This document shows, one piece after another, positions 8,701 to 16,800 of a DNA stretch of 17,013 nt (the first letter of the stretch is position 1; every line of letters starts with the position of its first letter). The translations under genes were made by a program, and so were the position numbers. Location: NCBI GenBank assembly GCA_037447655.1, contig JBBHKE010000969.1:1-17013 (forward strand), read 5' to 3'. The stretch comes from Zygnema cylindricum (lineage: Eukaryota; Streptophyta; Zygnematophyceae; Zygnematales; Zygnemataceae). Below the pieces are notes generated by a model. That model was not told the DNA's origin. It saw only the letters and a program-made list of their open reading frames with translations, and did not search any database.

Positions 8701-8763
8701 ATGTCGGGCAATACCGGCACCGTTCGCGAAATGGTTATGACACCCGGTACATTCTATCCGTGT
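5725..8763 (-). CDS. Reverse transcriptase/RLE polyprotein of LINE
   Basis: The frame is open for 1012 codons after the TAA at 8764-8766. Residues are numbered from that point. A C2HC zinc finger spans 5-25 (C5, C8, H21, C25, with F12 and I18 at the usual hydrophobic positions), probably for nucleic-acid binding. The RT domain lies around 300-560. Motif A is LQVDDSNALNTV with the catalytic Asp at about 380, motif B is TGTRQGDPLGG, and motif C is VADD in place of the usual YADD, with both Asp present. A zinc knuckle C-x-C-x9-H-x3-C follows near 806-822. The restriction-like endonuclease has D-x12-D (IDLVLLDG...GDI) near 864-877 and a downstream KRKERDY. The usual PD is ID here. There is no in-frame ATG before the zinc finger; a TTG at 8679 can be ignored, since starting there would lose the finger. 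The element would nick a target and reverse transcribe its RNA there. Catalytic residues are intact, so decay is recent. Confidence 0.9.
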   Translation of the reverse strand, partial: TRIECTGCHNHFANGAGIARHTKRCQQFLALSDPSSSTLSSTTLPSGPTSEDWAFVRDLDVLGAYDLGGPRPRLYTRIPMAVRIIVQDGLHLPLSRIYSDLEDVGPWHLLFMFSLWVLVLPGRGGGTGARETIAQCRRFLRGDWRTLHAEHGDGVASVSFTPRRTSQTSDVPSSYRRAVHLGRVRKLSRAVRALQPFTPAPRSAVTVEILRALHPPAPTPHSPSILTFEPTDCFLLDRDCLIKALTTSPHLSAGGPSSTVYELFHHVLPPESGARGFDTFFRVCSLITVGTVPSHICDLLTASRLVAVTKTNGGIRPIVVGKVLYRLVARAICIQLQPAFHDYFSSHQFGVATPGGCEAVVHGIRALLDAHPDWLVLQVDDSNALNTVDQNAIFSKLMAAPSPIVQIFPFVRAFYSLSSSLSFSINDYLVTLSSTTGTRQGDPLGGPLFALSHYRALRASAAAYPSWLFPSVADDTHIIGPSDQVIPAHNFFKARLAKLNLSVHPSKCVVWSPRPIPPPFTPPLGFKTPPPSEGIRVLGCQLGSDPYITKFLNSALQTDLSHVDDLPHLSDPQVAFALLTRCIPYRPSYHTRTSPPTPSFVSSLSAFDDRLIDVLHSLLGCGAFDRESGHAARIQASLPVSAGGLGLLSTACVALAAYLGSWCLVASTIVSRFLAGDTPILAAVVPRISDGELAFQRSLLGASRSLNPAAIEDMPMFPTLVTTSVARVQESISDRVVATIKSKLLEALPSDSSRACFQSCGGLGSGAWLLAVPILSTVRFTPAQFTTALRLRFGLPRPPLLGSLVCSCGHVLEPDGVHLLRCSHGGELIRAHDAIRDTIATFASDGGFSVCREVSHIIPSRQIDLVLLDGARRTFGDIVLANPTSTTVVTQVARHVGLAARDATKRKERDYACCDAMDGFIPMAVEIFGCVGVALDEFFCTCGRRSFERRGPGSPSVSVLTSFFRQRFFVALQRVLASILLRSSIDIMDRQRVPELPPRAPPGFGDLRGCFP

Positions 8764-8841
8764 TTAGGCTTGTGTGCGAGGTTTAGGTGGAGGAGGTGAA
8801 CGAGGGAGAAGAGGCGAGGGTGCACGGCCGGACATGGTCAT
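8764..8841 (-). pseudogene. N-terminal segment of LINE ORF ending in stop
   Basis: This is in the same frame as the RT/RLE ORF. ATGs at 8841 and 8835 (the latter in an ACCATG context) open a 25-codon Pro/Arg-rich segment beginning MTMSGRAPSP, which ends at the TAA 8764-8766. After the stop the frame runs on directly into the zinc finger. A single change, for example CAA to TAA, would explain the break. Further upstream the frame is open to a TAG at 9088-9090 but has no ATG and is low-complexity, so the natural start was probably 8841 or 8835. Confidence 0.7.
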
Positions 8842-8975
8842 TGAATGAGAGGGAGAAGCATGGGACGTGATAGAGGGAGAGGAAGGGGGAAATGGGAAGG
8901 AGGAAAGGAAACCATGAGAAATAGATGGTGGAAATGGTTGTGGGACGACCTTTTTTTTCTTTTTTTTCTTTTGGT

Positions 8976-9007
8976 TGTGTGTGTGTGTGAGCGTGTGTGT
9001 GTGTGTT
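8976..9007. repeat. (GT)n microsatellite
   Basis: An interrupted GT/CA run. It is flanked on its left by a T-rich tract (8951-8972). Both lie upstream of the LINE ORF and would be in its leader on the minus strand. Confidence 0.9.
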
Positions 9008-9135
9008 TTCTTGGCGTTGGGGTTTGAGGTGTGTGTAATGTGGAATGGAAGGGGAAAGAGCTTAAGGATTATGGAAAGAGGTCGCACCTAGGATTTTGCC
9101 CGTGTGCGTGCGCTTGGCAGCGGCCGCAGGCGGGT

Positions 9136-9311
9136 TCCGGAGGTACATGTTTACGGGGAGCAGGTGTTGTCGCGAAGTCATGGAGGAAAAGACAGGATCC
9201 GGAGGTACATGTTTACAGGGAGCAGGTGTTGTCGCGAAGTGATGGAGGAAAAGACAGGATCCGTAGTTACATGATTACGGGGAGCAGGTGTTGTCGCAAA
9301 GTGATGGAGGA
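9136..9311. repeat. 62-bp tandem repeat, about 2.8 copies
   Basis: Units begin TCCGGAGGTACATG at 9136 and 9198, and TCCGTAGTTACATG at 9260, an exact 62-bp step. They contain GGGAGCAGGTGTTGTCGC and end in ATGGAGGAAAAGACAGGA. Copies differ at only a few positions, so the array is young. The unit is not a multiple of three and is probably not coding. Its position just upstream of the minus-strand LINE ORF raises the possibility of tandem 5'-UTR promoter monomers, as known in some LINEs. Confidence 0.9.
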
Positions 9312-9385
9312 TACTTTGGTTTTGGTTTTACATCTCACAAACGCCTTGGTATCATAAATCATTAAGTCTCTTTCCGTATTTGTGT

Positions 9386-9412
9386 CCTCTCCCTCTCTCC
9401 CTCTCTCCCTCT
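9386..9412. repeat. CT-rich microsatellite
   Basis: A short run of CTCTCCCT units in intergenic sequence. Confidence 0.85.
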
Positions 9413-10062
9413 TAGAATAAGCTAGAAACTTAACAAGGATTTTTATAAGCTACTTTCAACTAAATTGAAATAAGAGACGGAAGACCGAAAAAAAAAAAAA
9501 CAAATAAGTGAGAGTGCGACTTCATGCGCATGACTCATTACTGAGATGTCATACTTCGTTTTCAGCATAAAATTACAATTCTTATTCATTTATTTACTTA
9601 TTAATTTATATTTTCTATTCATCAGTTAAAAGGCATATTTTACGTTTGCAAATTATATTTTCCTGGTAAAGAAGCTCGAATTCATTACCAAGGACATGGA
9701 AAAATAAAATAAGAATTCGAAACAGAAGTTATGACACACATAGATGGTAAAAATGAGCCGAGAGTAAAAACAACACAAGAGAAAACGTTTAAACTAAGGT
9801 TTCAACGGTATAAAAAAACGTTATCATGCAATATTTCCATCATTCACCGCAAACTTGACGGGAAAAATATTTTACCCATTTATGTACTTTTTACGGAAAA
9901 AATGGACAGATATAGCAACAACCCACATTCATTCAAACAAATGGTCATAACCCAACTACCACTTTTGATATTTTATTTTTAAGGTTTTCTAGGGTTTTTT
10001 GGTTGACCGAAGTCAACATATGAAGTAATCGACATTTAACAGTTGCAACATACACCTTCAAT

Positions 10063-10108
10063 GGAGGGAGAGGGAGAGGGAGAGGGAGAGGGAGAGGGAG
10101 AGGAGAGG
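10063..10108. repeat. (GGGAGA)n microsatellite
   Basis: About seven GGGAGA units in a row. It encodes only a Ser-Pro repeat in a chance minus-strand frame. Confidence 0.95.
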
Positions 10109-10369
10109 TTTAATGTGTAAAAACAACTGGAAAACTTTATGTTGTTAGCCCATACAATACACATACTATAGAAGAAATACACATTTAGTACGCATACTAT
10201 ACGAAGAAACAGCAAATAGCGTTTCCAATTGTTTCCACACAGTAAACCTATTGATACAAATGCACAAAAAACACCGTGTATCGCAAGCTGCCGAAAGCAA
10301 ATTTGATTATTCAACGGTTATCGGGTAACGATTTGTTGACAATTAGGTTTTTAGACTTTGAACTTATAA

Positions 10370-10404
10370 AAACCCTAAACGGAACCCTGAAAAACCCTAA
10401 ACGG
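10370..10404 (+). promoter_or_regulatory. Paired telo-box-like motifs
   Basis: AAACCCTAAACGG occurs at 10370-10382 and again at 10392-10404, a 22-bp step. AAACCCTAA is the plant telo box, usually found upstream of genes for ribosomal and nucleolar proteins. Here it lies downstream of the minus-strand nucleolar-protein gene, so a regulatory role for that gene is doubtful. It may be a small interstitial telomeric relic. Confidence 0.4.
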
Positions 10405-10660
10405 AATTTGAATTTTGTAGAACACACGTGAAAACTCTCATCAGAAAATTCGATTCCTCGTAAAAAAAATCATAAACACTTCTCGTCACTTTTTGCCACA
10501 ACAAATGAACAAAAAAATTCAACAATTATCGCATCCCTCCTCTCCTTCTCTTTAAAAACTTGAAAAAAAAAAGCAAAAAGTCGTACGATGTCATTCATAA
10601 AAACGGGCAACTAAAAATTATTTGATACTCACTCCAACATTCTCAAAAACTTTCCCTTCT

Positions 10661-10885
10661 TCAATCCGCCGGACCTCTCCCTCTCCCACCTCTCCCACCT
10701 GTCCCTCCTCTCCCTCCTCTCCCACCTCCTCCACCTCTCCAACCTCCTCCTCCCCTCCCACTACCTCCACTACTTCCACTACCTCCACCTCCTCTCCCGC
10801 CTCTCCCTCCCCTCCCACCTCCCACACCTCTCCCTAGCCCTCCACCACCTACTCTACCTCCTCTACCTCTACTTCTCCCTCTCTC
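10661..10885 (-). other. RGG/glycine-rich C-terminal tail in exon 6
   Basis: About the last 75 codons of the gene encode GGRGG, GRGRGG and GGGGSGS-type repeats ending GRGPAD. The plus strand shows this as a long CTCC/CCTCTC-rich tract. RGG tails bind RNA and are arginine-methylated in nucleolar proteins such as fibrillarin and nucleolin. The tail is fused in frame after the conserved family C-terminal motif. The low-complexity DNA may have expanded by slippage, so length could vary between individuals. Confidence 0.8.
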
Positions 10886-13800
10886 CCCTCCACCCATATC
10901 TCCACCACTCTCATCTCCCTTAGAATTTCCTCTCATTGCCATAGCTTTCAAAGCAAGTTTTCTCGCCGCAACTGCCGGTCTTTTGGCACCCGATTTTCCT
11001 CCACGCATATTTCTATCTCTACCTCTCCCTCTCCCTCTATCCCCACTTTCTCCCCCAATAGACCCATCTAAACCTCCAAGTTGTTTCATCGACTTCTCAA
11101 TTTTTTTCCCAATCTTTCCATCCGTTTTCTGGGATCTAAGACCTTCCCATGACTCTCTTTTTCTCTTCTTCCCCGCACTCTCTCCTTCCGTCTTACCTGT
11201 TCCTTCCTCCTCCTTCCTCCTCTCGTATCCTTCCTTTATGTCGCTAGTCTCATTCTCTTTTTTATAGGTTTTGTCAACAGTATTTGATCCACTATTTTTT
11301 GAATTTGCTAATGGTCTTGAAATTCTCAAAAACCTTTTTTGGAGTTTTATGTCTGTTGTCTCCAAAACACTTTTTGCAGCTTTCTGTTCCCACCTCAAAA
11401 TTTCCAGTGTTGATTTTTATTAGTAAGAATAAAAAAATTACCTCCTTTCTACCAGCAAAATTTGTAGTGAATGCAATAATAATAACGACTATTATTATTA
11501 TGATTATTATTATTATTATTATTAACAATAACAAAAACTCGGTTTGATTTCGTGTAGATTCTAATAACAAGTTGTGTGATAAAACTGTACATTCACAGTT
11601 CTTCACTATTCTGTTCCACACAAAAAAAAGTAGAATTTGCATAAAAGTATAAAGTAAAAGTAAAAGTTTATAAAGTTAAAAAAAGGATAAAGGTAAAAGT
11701 TTGCACCTTTGTTTCAAAAGGCACAAAAACAGTCCCAAAAGCAAAAATTGAACTGTTCTTACACAAAGCAAATGTATTTTTTTTCATAAAAAAGGGGGAG
11801 AAAAACTTGTTCTTACCCTTGTTTTCAAAATGATAATTGCAGTCTCATAGACCAAATTGAAATGTTCTTACACCAAAACAGATGTGTTTTAAGAAAAGAA
11901 AGAGAAGTATTTGAAAGAGAACAAAAGCCACCCCCGACCTAAATCAAAATGACCTTACAAAAAATGTTTACTCAATGACTTCTAAATATCTTCTAAATGT
12001 GCTTTAGATGTGATAAAAATGTGCTCTCAAAGGCAAGAAATTCAAATTTTCACACCTTTGTTTTGAAAGAGAAGAAGCTATCCCATGACCCAAAATAAAA
12101 TGATCCACACAAAATGTCTTCTAAATAACTTTGAAATGTCTTTAAACGTGCTTTCGGTGTGGTATCAATGTGCATTCAAAGGCAAGAAAATCAGATGATC
12201 TCACCTTTGTTTTAAAGAGGACGAAAGCAATCCCACGACCCAAATTAGAGTGGCGATCGCGAACTACCCTCACAGCCTCAACTGACCCCTTCATCTCCTC
12301 AGGAGCTTCCTCTCCTCCAAATAATTTATGCAAATCTTCTTCCTGTCCCCAAAATAACAACAACGACCATAATTTCTACTTTCTTAATAATTCATCCAAA
12401 ACTACGTCAACCAACCATAATTAGTGTGGACCCACAAAAAGTAGAGATAAGCATAAAGTATCAAACGTCTCAGGTGCGGAAAAATATGTGACCGTTTTGG
12501 AAGTTTTTGTAATTTGAAAATTACCAGCTTGATTTAAATTTTACACGGAAATTTTTAAATTAAGAATGTAGAACATGACTTCTTTTCCTGCCCTTTAAAA
12601 ATAACAAGAGTAAGTGTTCAGATTGAGAGGCAAGAAGGACATAGAAAGACCTGAAAAAAAGATGACTATGAATACTAATAGGTTTACTCACATTTTGTAC
12701 AGTTTCAAGAACAACGATACACTTTCTTATAATTACACACTTTCTTATAATTACACACTTTTGTACAGTTCTGAGAGTAATTGTACATATAATTACTCAT
12801 AAACCTGTTTAACAACTTATGAAATGTAGGTGAACTCCAATAATGTGAGCCTAGGAGTAAACTGATTCACGCCAAACTTTAACGATTAATCCCCAGACTG
12901 TGAAATAGATACATGTAAACACAAATCCAAATTTTCGGAAGTGATATGGGAACATTGGCTCTCACTTCTAAAAAAAAGAGCCAGAAAATATTGTTTTTAT
13001 CATCCATACATTTAGAAGCTTCAGGTGAAATGAAACCTTTTAAAAATGTTAAACAAATGCTATTCTTTCCTCCTCGATGTCACAAATTTTCTGTCTTACT
13101 AAGCCTGAACATCCATCCCTCCCTCTCCCAACCTCATTCCCCTACCCATATATGACCATCAAAACATATTAAAACAGTAAAATAAGTGTCAAATGCAGGA
13201 AAAAAAAAAAAATAGAAAATACATCTAATCTCTTTACTCACCTCAACATCAAATGGAAGGTTTCCAACAAATACAGAACGCATGCGATCGTACTCAACCT
13301 CTGAACTCCCAGTTGTACCTTTAACTCCATTTTTAGTTTGAACGGAAACACGATCCACACGAAGATGCCGCCCTAGAAACTGCAAAAACAAATAACTACG
13401 TTTAACAGTGACTTACAATGTAATTATTCTCCTATACAGAAATTTTTGAATAACAAATGCAAATTCCATGTAATGCGTAATCAGTGTGGACTTCAGTATA
13501 ATGTCCATCCCTTGAAGAGCAATGGAATAATCAATTTTAATATTGATTCTAAGTAGTAATACCAACATTATTGTCAGAATCAATAAAACTTGTTATAGCG
13601 TGCTGTTTGCTCCTTTATCGGTGTTATCAAAACCACTTTCAGCATTTTTGGTAAAAAACTGCTTGACCAAAGACATGTTTTGTACTCTTAACGGCGATGA
13701 AACGATGTAATTCCAATGACCTACGGTAAGTATTATTGCATGTGCAAAAGAAAAGAACAACTTCGAGAAAAATATCATTTCCAGGCCATTTTGTCTGAAT

Positions 13801-16800
13801 AAAGAGTTGAAACAGGAAGCATCTGTTAGTGTCCAACCCATAATACAAACTTCAAATTCTGAGATGATTGGAAAAAGCATTTTTATATGGAATGATTATC
13901 TCAACATAACAAAGATGCAGTGGTGTATGCTGACACACATTGACCAATTAAGGTCTCTTGTCCATATAAGAGACAATTTTTTTTTTTAAGAAAACAACAA
14001 AAAATTAATACCAAATTACCACATGCCCGCTAATTGATTGGACAGCAGTCACATTCAAAATTCAAAGGCCAATAGAACTTTAAACATAATAGTCAAATTC
14101 CTAAAAGAGACGCCATTTAAAGAAGGAAGTTCACAATCGGCAGAAACAACCCGACGAACCCATATAGGGAGACTTCTGTCACTTACTTCTTTTGCGTTGC
14201 TCTCTAAAGCAGCTATAGCTGATTCCTCCGTCTTAAACACCAAATAAGCATTACAACTGCAAACAAAAGGAATCAGAAATCATTTTGAGCTGCTTGACGA
14301 TAAATTTAAAGTCATAAGGCTGGTATCGATAATCTAATCAAACGGCAATTCCACACAGAAAAGAACCAGAGTTTAATATTCAAGAACGTATAGAAACACT
14401 ATTTGTGGTTACCCCATTAGAATGCAAGCATAGTACCGGGTAAAATATAGCATTTCCATGTGTTTTCGCAGATTAGAACAATGAGAAGAGCCAGGTAATC
14501 AGCCGAAACTTTAGATCAAAGTACACCACTCATCGTTATTAGTGTTAAAAAAATTAAAGTAAATGCTAATTTTTTGTTAATAACGTCATTCTGCGTAGTT
14601 GTGTCAGAAAAAAAAATTAACATTAACTTTGGCACTTAACGCCAATTTGTGTGTCGACTTTTTAGCGTCTAAGCTGAGCTGGCGTCAACGCTATTTCAAG
14701 TGCAAGTGTACTACCCTGACAGCATACGTCGAGATACGTACTTGTGGGGTTTGGAAATTGTACAAAACATATAAATTAGAGTAAAATTAAACAGTAACTT
14801 GGGTCACTTTATGCTAATTTATGCTTTACATTCAGTAATATTCCCGCTTTTTCGGCGGCTAACAGGTATTCAAAGTTAATTACATGCGAAACGCACTTAA
14901 CGATGTAGAAATAGATGTCACATGGACGTTCTGTACGAAAACAGACTTGTCGTACATCAGGCTTAATTTTTACGAACATAATATAAAGTGGTGAACACTA
15001 TATGAAAACTTTCCATATAAGCGTTAATTCTATTTTAATGTTAATAACACTCATCTATGATTTTGGACCAAAAAAAGCTGCGGCAAAATTAGTGTTATTA
15101 ACACTACTATCGATGAGCGATGTAGTTTTCAAACGCAAGATGGAAACCCTGGGTGTTTTGATTTTCTACTGCTTGAAGATCACACACTACCAAATATCTA
15201 CTAATGAAATATGTGTCTACCTTATCCATATCTTGAACAAAAAATCTCATGCTACCATACTTAAACATCTGACATGATGTGGTTGAAAAAACTTGATCCT
15301 ATGAAGGCTTTAGCCTTTTTATATATACAGCAACATTCTCTTTTTGTCATCCCTCTGAAAACTTTGAAACGTTGAACGTTTTTCAGAGAATTATTTTGTT
15401 TTTTTATGGCTGACTTATATGAAGTCCGAATACGTGGTAATTATGGTGGTAGATTTTCATCAACTTGCTTCAGAAACTGCATTTGTATATGAAAATTCAA
15501 AAGCTAAAAAGTGACACTGAACTCATGTAAACACTCTTAACCGTTAAAGTTATGTTACAGTAAAAAAACCATGGACACCATAGACCTCCATGTTTGAAAC
15601 TACAGCACAATAAACTATATAAAAAAGCTTTGAATAAAAATATCACACTTGTTGAGTGAATTCATTCTATACAATGAAGGAAACACATCGTATACATACG
15701 GAGAGTAGGTGAAAGTAAAACCCCAACAATGTTGATCAACAGAACATGTTGCTGTATTGACAATCGTCAACAGTCCACCAGGAGTTAAAAAAAATGCAGA
15801 AAGGTATGGAAACAAGATATTTGGTAACCCCGTATTATAGACATACTTAGACTAATTACAGGTATGATACATATATTGTTTCGATACCTTTTTGCAAATA
15901 TAGCCATAGATTAAAAAGAAAATCATAAATACCTTTGGCGAACGTCACTGAGTTGACCGGTAATAACTGCCGCTTTCCTCGGCATTTTTGTCTGGATTAA
16001 CAAAAATAACACAATTATTAACAGTTATTTAATAAACTTTACTGACACCATTAAATTTCTGAAAAGACTTGGAAGCAATTAGATTGTTCATAAAAATTTA
16101 CTAATAAGATTTGACGGATTGAGCGTGAAGTTAAACTACGCATATGTATGACGTGGGTCATTTTCGAGTCTATGGTTACGAAAATAATAAATAGGAGATA
16201 TGAGCTGCGCCAGAGTTAGAATATATTGAATCACATCACCAAGGAAGCCAAACCTGAAACTGAACCCTAATATTTCTCTGAACCCTTCTCTTCGCTACAA
16301 GATGAATGTGCACATTTTTCACAACACTATTTATTTTCATATGCCATATATGAATTATTACCAAATTTTAGAGCTTCAAGATTGTCGTATATCAAAAGAG
16401 GGCAAAGGTGAACATGGGTCCACAAACGACTAAAGGAAAATTAATAGAAAACATTTGCACTTTGGCTTTTCATCCACAGCAATTTAGTAAACAGTCTACA
16501 AAAAAAATGGGAGCAAGCTACAAATAGCTAATTTATAACAACAGCTATCGCCATAACACCAAATCCTAAAACCGAATCAGCGTTTGGAAAGGTTAATGAG
16601 CAAATTACACGTGTTTGAGAATGCAAAAAAAAAGAAAAAAAAAGCATGGAAAGCATGTGAAACTGACGGAAAAATGGACGTTGAAACTACTGAACCTTCC
16701 TATCCTTAAAATCTTTGCATTTCACAATTTTTTTCAACAACCTTACGAGAGTAAAACAAGCTTCAAAAAAAGCTTCTTTCTCATTTTAACTGAAATAAAC

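Larger units (their letters stand above)
5650..9311 (-). mobile_element. Non-LTR retrotransposon, R2-like (RT plus RLE)
   Basis: A minus-strand LINE whose body is defined by the reverse transcriptase/endonuclease ORF (5725-8763, with a possible start up to 8841). Upstream come a low-complexity Pro/Ser/Lys/Thr-His-rich open stretch (8767-9087), a GT/CA microsatellite, and a 62-bp tandem repeat (9136-9311) that may belong to its 5' UTR. The restriction-like endonuclease at the C terminus instead of an N-terminal APE, plus a zinc finger upstream of the RT, place it with the early-branching R2/R4/CRE/NeSL-like elements by architecture. Outer limits are estimates, since neither end nor a target-site duplication was identified. 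Confidence 0.8.
9312..10660. other. Intergenic region between LINE and host gene
   Basis: I see no gene. It is AT-rich, with a CTCTCCCT microsatellite (9386-9412), a GGGAGA microsatellite (10063-10108) and a pair of telo-box-like motifs (10370-10404). It should contain the 3' UTR and poly(A) site of the minus-strand gene ending at 10661. I could not choose a poly(A) signal confidently; a candidate AAATAAAA on the minus strand near 9970-9978 is distant. Confidence 0.6.

Noticed and set aside
8976-9087. His/Thr/Lys-rich N terminus (107 codons) as a genuine LINE protein start
   Set aside because: It would need a GTG start; the sequence is microsatellite-derived low complexity and the first ATGs lie at 8841 and 8835.
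10618-10827. Glu/Val/Gly-rich minus-strand frame
   Set aside because: Alternative-frame reading of the CTCC-rich tract; the RGG frame is continuous with the conserved RRM exon and is the one supported.
10983-11267. Plus-strand Pro/Ser/Phe-rich frame
   Set aside because: Antisense shadow of exon 6.
14055-14243. 62-codon minus-strand frame as a separate small gene
   Set aside because: Its first part is exon 3 of the RBM34-like gene and the rest is read-through into intron 3 past a GTAAGT donor.
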